Assembly (NCBI RefSeq): GCF_905475465.1
Contig: NC_062254.1
Span: forward strand, 2,748,001 to 2,812,000
Length of the DNA stretch: 64,000 bases
Direction of reading: 5' to 3'
From: Pieris napi
Taxonomy: Eukaryota > Arthropoda > Insecta > Lepidoptera > Pieridae
Made by a program: the position numbers and the translations under genes. The number at the start of each line of letters is the position of its first letter. The stretch's first letter is position 1. A model generated the notes under the pieces. That model was not told where the DNA came from. It saw only the letters and a list, made by a program, of their open reading frames with translations, and made no database searches. Shown here one piece after another: positions 37,598 through 48,445 of this stretch.

Positions 37598-37603
37598 AAT
37601 AAA
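37598..37603 (+). promoter_or_regulatory. polyadenylation signal AATAAA after the ABCG8-like stop codon
   Basis: AATAAA lies two bases after the TGA at 37593-37595. It is unusually close to the stop, so a more distal site may be used in practice; the following 200 bases are AT-rich and offer alternatives. Confidence 0.35.
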
Positions 37604-38674
37604 ATTTTATCTTGAATAATGGATATTACGAAAATTGGAGTTAAACAAATGAATTCATAATTTATCGGATACATTGATGTTATTAAATTTAAATAGAAAT
37701 TAATTTATGATATAGTTGTAAATTACATAAAACGATTCCAAAATTATGATTGCTATAAATTTGTCATTAAATGCAACTAATCTATAAAAAAATATTTGTG
37801 TATAAATAATGCACGAAGACACAATTCACGAAATTTTGGAATCAAATCTCTGTTACACCTGTATTAGATTATTGGGTCTGTACTTAACGATTTTTCGTCG
37901 AATTTTAAATCCAAATGGTTGTAAGATGGTGCCCGTTCTTTCTGGTGCTTTTTGGTTATGAAGTACTTTTTTATTTTTATTATATTTGTACCAGACGTAA
38001 GTCTACTTTAGATATTTTTAGTGTTTAATCTCAAAACGTCTCATTATAAAGTTATAGAAAGTTTGTGTGAAAGGGACAGTACTACATTTTACCAATGAAA
38101 GCAAAGCGTTCTACAAGAATTTTAAATAATTATTTTTACGACAATCACTTCATAGCTTTATTCCCTCTAAAAAAATTATCCTTTATAATGTGTCTACATT
38201 AAACTTTTTCTCATCTTCCTTTTACTATATACTACCCATTATTATATGAGCTGTCGTAAATATATAGAAATCGGCACCTCAACTGTCCCGTTACACTGTA
38301 AAACTAATAATAATTTCAATACTTTTTCATTTATATAAATGATAATCTTTCAACAACCGTGCCGCTCATATCGCAAATTGGTATTACGTAGTTCGTTGGC
38401 TATTGAAAGATACAGAGTAGGCTTACTGGTATAACCTTTTATTATACTTTAGTTTAGTGTTTTAGCGTGATCTATGTACAAATATTAGCAAATGTGAAGG
38501 CTGAAATTCGTCTTCCGTCCATATCTACTTAAATTTTAATTAAATTAAGTGTATAAAATTGTATATTTTATTTGTATTATTAGCATTGTGTTGGTAAAAA
38601 TTTTCACTGCCGTTTCAATGCTTTATTCTTTATAGACATCTCTCAATTTAAACTTATATTTCAGAGAGACTGGT
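37604..38674. other. convergent intergenic DNA between ABCG8-like and SPATA6-like genes
   Basis: AT-rich sequence with no ORF of note. It probably holds the 3' UTR of the plus-strand gene. No repeat that I recognise until the MITE at 38678. Confidence 0.5.
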
Positions 38675-38677
38675 TTA

Positions 38678-38967
38678 GGGAGCGTTCAAGTATTACGTAA
38701 CGAATTTAAGGGGGGGGGGTCATCTTGTAAAACGTTACGATGCGGGGCGGGGATTGAATTACGCGTTATTGTTAATATTATTGTCGACTTACACCGCATA
38801 ATAGTAACTTTTACGTATAAAGAGTCACTAGGTGGTCACGAAACGTTTTACTATAATTGGGTACAGTACTGAACTTGTGTACAGAAACACGTTACGGCAC
38901 ATTTTAGGGGGGGGGGGGGGGGTCAATAATCTCCAAAAATTGCGTTACGTAATACTTGAACGCTCCC
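38678..38967. repeat. MITE with GGGAGCGTTCAAGTATTACG ends, TTA duplication
   Basis: Inverted ends GGGAGCGTTCAAGTATTACG and CGTAATACTTGAACGCTCCC, TTA on both sides. Contains two G runs (about 9 at 38701 and 16 at 38908). Length 290 bp. Confidence 0.75.
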
Positions 38968-39071
38968 TTATAAGGGAGCTATGTATTTATAATAAAAGCC
39001 ATAATGTAGAAAAATTAATTTTACGTTACCCATTCGAATTTGTATGAAATAAAAAAACATATTATTCGTGC

Positions 39072-39077
39072 GTATTT
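39072..39077 (-). promoter_or_regulatory. candidate polyadenylation signal for the SPATA6-like gene
   Basis: AATAAA on the minus strand about 110 bases past the TAA stop at 39185-39187. It is the first convincing copy downstream of the last exon. Confidence 0.4.
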
Positions 39078-39184
39078 ATTTGTAACAAAAAATATATAAA
39101 TTAAAAATTATGTACATGATTAAATCAGTCTTTAAAACTTAAATTTGGTATTACTATAATTTGGAATAAATAAATTTCTATAAA

Positions 39185-42100
39185 TTAACTATCAGTGTGA
39201 AACAATTCATGATATCGTTTACAAATCTCACAAAGGCAAGGCGACATTTTATAATTATTGTATTTCTTTTTTTCTGTATTGCACAGTTTGTCGTAGTCTA
39301 TGTAGTGACTTTCTAATAATAATTTCTGGATTCGATCTTCCCTTTGTAGAGTTCCCAAGTCAGACTCCATAGATGTGCTGAAAAATAGAATAATTAATAT
39401 AAGATTAGGAAGAAGATACAATTAGGAAAGAACCATAGAGCTATTCTGTAACTTGTAAGTCAAATAAGTTATTAAAGTTCTGTTCTTTTTTTTAATGTAA
39501 TAGGAGGCAAACGGGCAAGAGGCTCATCTGATGTTAAGTGATACCGCCGCCCATGAACACTCACATTGCCAGTAGGCTCGCAAGTGCGTTGCCGGCATGT
39601 TGCACAATTGGTAAGCTCTTTTCTTGAAGGACCCTAAGACGAATTAGTTCGGTAATACTTCTTCAGCTGGTTCCACATAGTAGTGCACGGCAAAAACTGC
39701 CGTAAAAACGCTCAGTTGTGAAACGACGGAAGTCGATACGGATGGTATTTTGTATTCTGCCTTGACGCCCGATGATGAAACTCAGCTGCAGGTATTAGTC
39801 TGAACAACTTCAACTTTGGTACTTTTAAGAATAGCGTGTAGCAGCTCTTAACGTGTTGCCTTAAAGCATTCTCAATTAGGCCGCAACTTGCCAGACAATT
39901 GCCTATTTCTCGTAAACACACTAGGTACTCTACTTCTGGGACAAAATATTAAAATTATCCGATCTTGAAGATCTTTAGTTATCTCAATACACATTGTCAA
40001 CTCCAGTGTTCAATCATAGACCGTACATATCAATTATACTCACACGCCATAGTGACGTAGTTTATTATATAGGCCAGTCAGTCAAGACAATTAATTCATT
40101 ATAATTCCAAAAGTTTCCAAATTTTGATGTAAGGTCGGGAGTGGTATTAAAACAAACTATAAAATTTTGCAACCTGCTCTGCGGTCCGGAACATTGTTAA
40201 AAATAAGTTTTGGTCGTGAAAAAAATTCCAAAAGTTCTGCAAACTTGGGGAAGTTTTCGATATAATATTTCATATCACGTATAAAATTTGCAACCAACCT
40301 AAGTGTACGGAACATTTTTTGTTATTAAAAATTAATGTTTTTCTTTATTAAACTGAAGGAAAACGTTTCAAAAGTTCTGCAAATTTGACAGATATATCGA
40401 AAATAAAATAAATAACAAAAAATGTTCCGTACACTTAGGTTGGTTGCAAATTTTATACGTGATATGAAATATTATATCGAAAACTTCCCCAAGTTTGCAG
40501 AACTTTTGGAATTTTTTTCACGACCATACAGCAAAAATTAATTTAATTGCAATTTTAACAATGTTCCGGACTGCGGACAAGGTTGCAAAATGAGATTTAT
40601 TGTCGTCCCAATGTACCATTCACTTGACCGAAGTTTGAAAACTTTTGGAATTATTATCAAATTTTCGATTTCGAATGTCTATAATGACTGGTCTAATAAC
40701 GGGCTCGCTAATGATAGTAAAGTAAATATAGGAAATTAAATTTATTTAATGAATATTGTGTAACATAAAAAGGAGTTCCTTTTTACACACACCAACCAAG
40801 GTAATAAAAAAAAACTACCTAGAGTAAATGACGTTCTACAAAAACCAAGAAGACAAAAGATGTATTAGGATCGTATCAAAGAGAAAGCAAAAGGAAAAAT
40901 TCAAGTAAAAAGATGGGCAGATGGTCTGCCGAAGAGATGGAGCAAGCTAGCCGAGCAAGCTAGAGCAGAATGGGCTAAAATAGAGGAGTCAGAGATAAGT
41001 CAAGACAACTTGACTATCAATTTGGTTGCTAAAAAAAAAGTTATCAATTGTTTTTTCTTACCAATTATTTGTTTGTAAGTAACGGTCACAGAATAAAGGC
41101 TTTATTTATTTATATAGTACTTAGAATATACACATGTGTGGGCTTTTAAGTAATACAAATTACTTGAGCCTACCGTACCTTATATTGTAGTAATACCTGT
41201 GTAGATGTGTGCGTTCGTGAGTTGTGTGTGAATTAGATTCTACAGCCATTAGTACAATTCTAAATTAATCTATACGTTTACATATATGTTACTATTCTAT
41301 TATAAATATGAAAGATTACTCGTATGATAACGAATGTCTAAAACTACCTACTGGGCCGATTTAAAAAAAAATTTCATTAGAATGCTACATTATTGTGACC
41401 TTTACTTATTTACAAAAATGATAGGCCGCTATCGAATAGGTTTAATATACCGTAAGACATCAGTATTCCGTGAGTTATTGGCGCCCCATACCACATCGCT
41501 CGTGTCAACATTATACACGTTGTACTGACGACGAGGTCGCCTATTTTGGCAGACGGAGATACGGGATTTGCTTGTCAAGGGACTGAATCAAAGTAATTAC
41601 TATTAGTATTAATGTTAATTGATATTGTACAATAAAATCATAAAAACAGCTTAATTTTAAAGCAGGTCTATTTTTTTTAAATGAATTTTTTTATTGGTTG
41701 TTTTAAATTTAGAACATGACTGCATAGTCTTCAACTAAGCTATTATTTCATGTTCCAAAACGATAAAAATATCATGTAGCAATTTTATAGAAAAAAAAAA
41801 TACAATAAAATCTGAATTTAATAAAATTTATTTAAAAATACTCTTTTTTATAACAGTGGGCAAAACGGGTGTGAGGCTCTAAGTGATACCATCCAGGACA
41901 CTCTCAATGCCATGATCGCAAGTACGTTGCGGGCTTTTTGTTTGGTCTTAGCCTCAGATTTCTGAATATGTTTCGTGATCTCTTTTTTCTTAATAGGCAA
42001 GTAGATCAGCCTTCTGTGATATACATCATTTAGGTCAAAGGCATGTCATTCCTCACGATTTTTTCCTTCATGACAGAAAGTACATTGGTGCACAGCCGTG

Positions 42101-45100
42101 GTTCGAAAGCACGACCACAGGGTTTAAGGTCGAACACGCAAGCCACTAGGCCAGCATTACTAAAAATTAAAAAAATTGCACACAATAAATTATATACTAC
42201 TCACTTGGGGCATCGACACGACGCATGCGCAGCGGGTTCCGCAACAAGGCTACAACAAGACCTAGAGCCTTCAGACCGCGTTCGAGACCTTGATCTAGAT
42301 CTTGATGGCATCCGTCTAGCCTGATTGCATTTGGTCCTGAACAGACGAAATTTCAGGTGAAAAATAGCTAATCAGATAAGTTAAAATTATTATATATCCA
42401 ACTAGGCGGCAAACGTTTGTTTAGCCATGTATATTATTTCTAAGAAACATTTTTAGTTCTATAAAAACAATTATCTACAATAATAGAAAATAGGGGTGAT
42501 TTGTGGAGGGGTGAAAATTAGGGGTTGTATATACATACATATTTTTGTATGCTGTATCATTAAAAAATATAATTTTTTTTTGGGGTGGACACCCCTTATC
42601 ACGTAGGGGTTTGAAAGTTAGATAGTAGCCGATTCTCAGACTTACTATAAACAATGTCATAAGAATCGGTCGAGCCGTTTCGGAGGAGTAGATAAGGCAT
42701 GATCAATCTCCTGTTCTTACCAGCCGGTAACATATGTTCCGTCGGTAATCGATCCCAAGATCTCCGGAACATGCATATTGCATCAAGGCGGCAGCAGTTT
42801 TTAATTTAAAGCTATTAAATATTTTAATGAGCGGAAGATTTTTAATATATGCAACCCGGAATCATTCTCTTGATTGTAACATAGCATTAGCATACAAAAG
42901 AAATAGTCAAATTTAGGCCATGACCTGATAGTAACATTTGAAGAAATCATTCCTGATGTCATATTATAATGTGAAATTGCAAATAGACCGAGTTAATTAT
43001 TAGTATAGCTACACCTACAATCTACCCTTACAAATCACTGCGATGACTTTCATACCCAGAAATGCGCTAATAATATTATATGTAACAACTTCTCGGCCTT
43101 AAGGCCGATTTACATTATCTTAGTGTTTAGGAGAGTGGTTTAGTACAACTTGAAAGGCAAGTTCTTTAGCGTAGCGTTTACTAAAGCAAGTAGCGTTTAC
43201 ATGTTTCAACTAAAGTACTATCCTAAAGCACTCTCCTAAACACTAAGATAATGTAAATCGGCCTTTAGGGAGCGTTCAAGTATTACGTCACGCAGTTTTT
43301 AGAGATTATTAACAAAATGTAACGCGCAGTAACGTTTTTCTGTACCCAATAGTAAAACGTTTCGTGGCCACCAAAGTGACTCTTTATACCTAAAAGTTAC
43401 CATTATTTGGTGTAAAGTACTGGAAAGTCGAAAATAATATAACGTTTTACAAAATTGTGTTCCAGGTGCCATTCGCGCTAGGTCATAATGATATAAATTT
43501 ACAGCACAGGGATTTTTGAAGGGAAAACTTCTTTAGCATCGTTGTGATTTGAAAGTCGATGAAACGAAAATGCGACGGTAAAAAGAGACAGACACATAAA
43601 TTTATAAAATTTAACGTGGGAAAAATTAGATGACCTTTAAATTATTGTATTTGAGCATTTTCTGGAAAAATAACATAGATGTGCAACTAAAATAAATAAG
43701 AGATTAATTTAATTTAATTAGATGAAATTTATCAATTTTATTTATATATCAATAATTATAATTTTAATTAAAAATTTTAATTATAAAAATTCTTACTTCA
43801 AAAAGTTAACATACAAGTCATAACGATAGCGTTAAGTCGTTTCTGAATCTCAGCTTAGGGTTGAAAGTCACCTCTTTTAACCACTAGGCCAACACATAGA
43901 TCATTAACAACATACCTATGATATTGTGCAGAATGACAGACTTGTTTCTGCCTTGCTTCTGAATCCGAAGGACCACAATGACAAGCCTTCACTTTATTGT
44001 ACAATCCGCAGCCTTGACTCCATATTTCATCTATTCTCACTTTTGTAGCAATCTCAATTTTAGGTGAAAGAATTCCCTGAAACATATTGAATTTCAATGA
44101 AATGTCACAAAAAAAAGGGTGCGTGTACTTACATACGCGCGTAAGAAGTTATACTTCTTTGGCATTCTTAAAAATAGTTTTTGATTGCATGCAAATAATC
44201 TATCTATATATATAAAAAGAAAATGGTGTTCGTTTGAGGCTCTTTCACGCTTAAACCACTGATCGTATCGACATGAAACTACCACCATTCGATGCGAAAT
44301 TTTTCCTATATATTTTTATTCCTTATATTTTTTTAATTCCAACGTTCCTTCATTTTTTTATTTCTGTTTTACTTTTATGAAAATTTTTCCCGCTAATAAA
44401 AACAAAAGAGGCTTCCTAGAACCGCAAAACGTCAACATCTGTTAAAAACTCGATTTTCGAAATATTTCAATTTTCTTAGCGGGAAGTTAAAAAGAAGAAT
44501 AATAAAAATATGAAAAAAAATAAAATAATGAAACATAAAATTTATTTTAATTCGTCCAGCAAAGCGGGCGCGAAACGGCTAGTGAATTATAATTAGATAA
44601 TCAAAGACTGGAAAAGGAGTCATTATAGTCAATAAAGTTCAGTTTACATTTAAAAATTAAATAAATAAATATTTATTCTTATTCTCTTACATTAAGTGTA
44701 ACATAAACTCTATTATTATTCGAATGTTGTTTTTAAATTATGTCCAATGCCGTAGCATCTTCCGTGGGCAACTTCATTCTGTTAATTTTTTGTCACGGTG
44801 CGCGCGCATCGTAAAAAATTTCACTCGCATAAATTTTTCATAACGCGCCTAAAGTATAACTTCAAAAATATTTTTTTTAGGTTGCAACATTATCAGTAGT
44901 ATTAAGTTTATGTATGTTTTACCCAAGTATTAAAATTATGTCGGTACTTTTTGAAAAGAAACATTTATTATAGGCATTTTTCCTAATAACTTGTATTTGC
45001 ACGCTTCTAGATCTCAGCAGCACAAACAAAGTGTTTAACTTAAATAAATATAACCTATATAATTAATTGCATTTTAAATATTGTAAAAAAAATCTTTTAA

Positions 45101-46319
45101 AATGTATTTTGTGCAGTAAAAATGAATAAAAGCTTTGAATAAAATTATAATTAAAAATAAATAAGAGGTAATTAATATTCTAATATGTTTCTGAATCATT
45201 GTGTGCCATATTAGGAAAAACCAATTTGAATTTATTTTTGTTTATAAATAATTTTTTTTTAAATATTTACAGGAAAATCCTTAGATCTGCGCATGAGCAG
45301 GTCAACTCCATCTGTAGAACACACATTTGGTGGGAATAGAACATCATTTAAGGAGCCTAGATACTGGGCCAAGATTACACACTCGCCACTTGAGCAATCT
45401 TCACACCACTGTACTAATTCACAATATATTGTTTCATCCTCTGGAAAATTATTAGGAAAGTAGTGAAAATAACTGAAATTAAGAATCTAAACATATATTA
45501 AATGGTTATATTAGAGTATTGTACCCTTTCTTAGCAAAGGGATAATTATTGTTTTAATTTGTTTAATTCTGTTATTGTTTGAGCCTTAGTATGTTAAAAT
45601 ACAGTCCTCAAGAGCAAAAAACATTGCAATGTTGAGTTTTGTAGTGAACAATCTTAAGATTACAACACCAACCTTATGGATATCAAAAGAACTATATGAC
45701 AATTGAATACAACATAATGATCTTTGTTGCTATTTCTATTAGAAGTTACAGAATACCAGTGCTGCTTAGATTCCATATATTAGTGCATTCATGATGTACA
45801 TAAAAGTGTTTAAGTCAACATTTATATTAGAACCTGTCTAGTAGGATATTGTTGAATAATTTCTCCAACTTACTTAGTAAACAGCAAATATTACTTAAAG
45901 CACAACTCTCTTGAAATCTTTTGCGAAAGTAAAATACATCTCTGAACATAAGTGGAAACATTGGGGGTAAAAGGCAAGTTTGATAACTTGTTCCCAACGC
46001 AAATACTGTAAGAGAAACACGGCCATCTTGACACAACCACACTCCTGGACAAGAAACCTGTAATTTGATGTTTATCATCATAGCAATGAAAAGATATGGT
46101 AGCAAGGAAACCTTAGAATAGTTTCAATAAATGAAATGAAAAATGAGAAAATACTTTAAAAAAAAAATATTTACTCAAGAAATATAATTTATAACTATAT
46201 TGCATACCACATCGTTATATCTTCATATTTTTTTTAACTGTGGAGTTAATACTTACAGATATTAAACTTACCTTTTGAATATCTATTTCAATCGTCAACT
46301 CAATAACTTTCGGCATCAT
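39185..46319 (-). CDS. SPATA6: SPATA6-like protein (spermatogenesis-associated protein 6), six exons, 295 aa
   Basis: Minus-strand exons in order: 46319-46272, 46057-45874, 45440-45271, 44076-43916, 42336-42205, 39377-39185. Introns are GT/AG and phases fit at all five joins (0, 1, 0, 2, 2), giving 888 nt. The N-terminus MMPKVIELTIEIDIQ, then SCPGVW, a beta-rich segment, then MRRSKDFPGILSPKIEIAT matches the N-terminal SPATA6 domain (vertebrate MPKV..., TCPGV, MRRI...PK.E pattern). In mouse, SPATA6 builds the sperm connecting piece that joins head and tail; a testis role here is inference. An SR-rich stretch at aa 199-209 and a Cys/His-rich tail (CLCEICKRYH) follow. It is shorter than human SPATA6 (488 aa). 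Shares its upstream interval with the photolyase. Confidence 0.85.
39487..39905 (-). mobile_element. LINE ORF2 3' end in the last SPATA6 intron
   Basis: Minus strand reads KLFRLIPAAEFHHRASRQN, then LRQFLPCTTMWNQL and FKK-type codons with stops, matching the C-terminal end of Jockey/CR1-type ORF2. It continues to the CTTGCCCGTTTGCCTCC tail. Confidence 0.65.
40069..40697. mobile_element. 0.63-kb foldback in the last SPATA6 intron
   Basis: Outer ends GGCCAGTCA and TGACTGGTC next to TA, then long mirrored arms: AATTCCAAAAGTTCTGCAAA with CTTGGGGAAGTTTTCGAT against their reverse complements, centred near 40385. TA at each side suggests a Tc1/mariner-type MITE. Confidence 0.65.
40830..41110 (+). 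pseudogene. LINE ORF tail fragment
   Basis: KIQVKRWADGLPKRWSKLAE and QARAEWAKIEE resemble the end of a LINE ORF2 (RWADDLPKRW type). Followed by AATAAAGGCTTTATTTATTT, a likely LINE 3' end. Confidence 0.5.
41853..42163 (-). repeat. LINE-tail scrap followed by a reversed SINE, last SPATA6 intron
   Basis: 41853-41940 retains pieces of the CCGTTTGCC LINE tail. 41945-42163 is the tRNA-derived SINE in reverse (TTAGCCTCAGATTTCTGAAT, GGTTCGAAAGCACGACCACA, CCACTAGGCCAGCA). Confidence 0.55.
42480..42700. repeat. Helitron-associated dispersed repeat, intron 4 of SPATA6-like gene
   Basis: TGGGGTGGACACCCCTTATC, then CACGTAGGGGTTTGAAAGTT and GAATCGGTCGAGCCGTTTCG, a block I know from lepidopteran repeats. 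Boundaries not found. Confidence 0.4.
43102..43264. repeat. foldback MITE, Harbinger-like, second copy
   Basis: Same ends as 10462-10625 (AGGCCGATTTACATTATC), TTA on both sides; the interior is in the opposite orientation to the first copy. Confidence 0.75.
43268..43460. repeat. truncated GGGAGCG MITE abutting the previous MITE
   Basis: GGGAGCGTTCAAGTATTACG starts directly after the TTA that closes the Harbinger-like MITE. Interior resembles 38678-38967 in reverse order (AACGTTTTTCTGTACCCAAT, AAAACGTTTCGTGGCCACCA). The right end is lost. Confidence 0.65.
44203..44582 (+). mobile_element. non-autonomous Helitron, 380 bp, intron 3 of SPATA6-like gene
   Basis: Starts TCTATATATATAAAAAGAAA after A, ends GGGCGCGAAACGGCTAG before T: the Helitron 5'-TC...CTRR-3' rule with A/T insertion. 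Highly similar to 56138-56507. Confidence 0.7.
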
Positions 46320-46784
46320 TCGGTGGCATATCGATGATATAGAGTTGACTTATTCTAGTACATACATTACACAAGAATAGCGTAATAATTGAGAAAATCA
46401 TAACAAAATAAATTAAAACATTTGCTTTAGTTTTGATTGTAAATACAAATTTTTAATTTTTTGATTAGAAACGTTATTATTTACATATTTTGGCAATTTG
46501 CAACCCCTGGAACCACAGAAACCATTGCGTTTGTTATAACCTGACTGACTTAAGTGACACTATTCACTATTGGTAATAAATTTGATTTTAATCTATGTTC
46601 ATTAAGAAATTCGAATTTGTTCAAATTTAAACACTTGTGTGCGGTAAAATAAGTTGGCCTGAAAGTAGAAAGTTATTTTTAACTATACGAATTTAGGAAG
46701 ACTCTGTTAATCATCCAGTTCATTATATTGTCGTCAACATATTATAAACGCTTTGTAGTTTGTATGAAAAAATATTTTAGGACA
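46320..46784. promoter_or_regulatory. head-to-head promoter interval between SPATA6-like gene and (6-4) photolyase
   Basis: The start codons of two divergent genes lie 465 bp apart. No transposon copy is recognisable in it, unlike nearly all other non-coding DNA here. No CACGTG E-box was seen. It must contain both 5' UTRs and probably a bidirectional promoter; transcription start sites cannot be placed by eye. Confidence 0.6.
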
Positions 46785-48362
46785 ATGGTTATTCCATCTG
46801 TTGTTCACTGGTTTCGGTTAGACCTAAGAATTCACGATAACCTCGCACTTAGAAATGCAATTAATGAGGTAAACAATTTAATTTATATTCATAATATCTT
46901 AATATAAAAATAGTCGCAATGTACTTTAAACTCTTTTCAGGCCGAAAACCGAAATCATATTTTGAGACCAATATATGTTATAGACCCTGAGGTAAAAAAT
47001 CGCATAGGCAAAAATAGACTGAGGTTTCTTATTCAAAGTTTACAAAACCTGGACACAAATTTGCGGAAACTAAACACACGTCTTTATATTATTAAAGGTA
47101 TGGCAACAGTATCATTACCGAAAATCTTTGAAAATTGGAATGTGAAATATTTAAGTGTACAAGTTGATATTGATCCTGAATATGTTGCGCAAGATGAAGT
47201 AATAGAAAAGTTCTGTGAAGAAAATGATATTTTCGTAGTAAAACGTGTTCAACATACAGTATATGACGTTCAAGGAATTTTAAAGAAAAATAATGGTAGT
47301 GTACCATTAACATACCAAAAGTTTTTGTCTTTAGTTAGGGATCAACAAGTTAGAGAATGTATTGAGTTAAATAAGAAATTATCTGATTGCTGTAAGCCTG
47401 AAGATATAGAATCTAAAGATTATGACATTCCATCATTGGAAGAGTTGGGTATCGAAGAATCTTGTCTTACTGAATGTAAATACCAAGGCGGAGAAACAGA
47501 AGCATTAAATAGGCTGAATATGTACATGGCTAAAAAGCAGTGGGTATGTGCTTTTGAAAAGCCAAATACATCGCCAAATAGTTTAGAACCAAGCACTACT
47601 GTTTTAAGTCCCTATATAAGCCATGGCTGTTTGTCAGCCAAACTTTTCTATCACAAACTTAAACAGGTAGAGAGTGGCAATAGGCATAGTGAACCACCTG
47701 TATCACTAATGGGCCAATTGATGTGGCGAGAGTTCTATTATACAGCTGGGGCTGGTACTAAAAACTTTGATAAGATGGTTGGAAATTCTGTGTGTACTCA
47801 AATACCATGGAAGAAAAATGATGCCTATTTGCAAGCATGGGCTGAAGGGAAAACTGGATATCCTTTTGTGGATGCTATCATGCGTCAATTAAGACAAGAG
47901 GGTTGGATACATCATTTAGCACGACACATGGTTGCATGCTTTTTAACACGTGGGGATCTCTGGGTATCATGGGAAGATGGAGCAAAAGTTTTTGAAGATC
48001 TACTCCTCGATTATGATTGGTCTTTAAATGCTGGTAACTGGATGTGGTTATCAGCCTCTGCATTCTTTTACAAGTATTTCAGAGTGTACAGTCCTGTTGC
48101 ATTTGGAAAGAAAACTGATAAGGAGGGACTGTACATTCGGAAATATGTTCCCGAGTTGAAAAAGTACCCTACTGAATATATTTATGAACCATGGAAGGCA
48201 CCTAAGTCGGTGCAAACAGCTGCTGGTTGTATAATTGGTGTAGATTACCCTAAGCGAATAGTTGACCATGACAAAATTCATAAAGAAAATATGCAAAAAA
48301 TGTCAGCAGCTTATAAACTTAACAAGGAAAAAAAATCCCTTAAAAGACCCAGATCTGACTAA
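46785..48362 (+). CDS. phr6-4: (6-4) photolyase (cryptochrome/photolyase family), two exons, 501 aa
   Basis: Exon 1 is 46785-46868 (28 aa, donor GAG/GTAAAC); exon 2 is 46941-48362 (acceptor TTTTCAG, stop TAA). Phase 0 join. The enzyme uses FAD and blue light to repair UV-induced (6-4) pyrimidine photoproducts in the nucleus. VVHWFRLDLRIHDNLAL starts the N-terminal Rossmann domain. The FAD domain includes WREFYYTAG, WIHHLARHMVACFLTRGDLW and NAGNWMWLSASAFFYKYFRV. His353 and His357 of HHLARH match the two His needed by (6-4) photolyases. RVYSPVAFGKKTD and PTEYIYEPWKAP are (6-4)-type and unlike insect CRY1 or CRY2, and the long clock-type tail of CRY2 is absent. The basic C-terminus (KEKKSLKRPRSD) could be a nuclear signal. 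Start ATG has context gacaATGG. Confidence 0.95.
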
Positions 48363-48439
48363 ATTTAAAAATTTTATTGTTTATACAAGGGCGTCGCAAA
48401 TAATTAACTTTCAAACTAATTTATTTTATACAGTACAAA

Positions 48440-48445
48440 AATAAA
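48440..48445 (+). promoter_or_regulatory. polyadenylation signal of the photolyase gene
   Basis: AATAAA 78 bases after the TAA stop, followed by a GT-rich stretch (tggatgtgtggtc) suitable as a downstream element. Confidence 0.6.

Noticed and set aside
47092..48296. Several minus-strand frames over the photolyase exon
   Set aside because: Shadows of a strongly coding plus-strand exon.
46962..48362. Photolyase starting at the non-ATG codon at 46962
   Set aside because: An upstream exon at 46785-46868 adds the missing N-terminal strand and a proper ATG through a clean GT/AG intron.
46785..48362. Circadian cryptochrome (CRY1 or CRY2)
   Set aside because: It has the (6-4)-type RVYSPVAFGKKTD and PTEYIYEPW segments and no long C-terminal clock tail.
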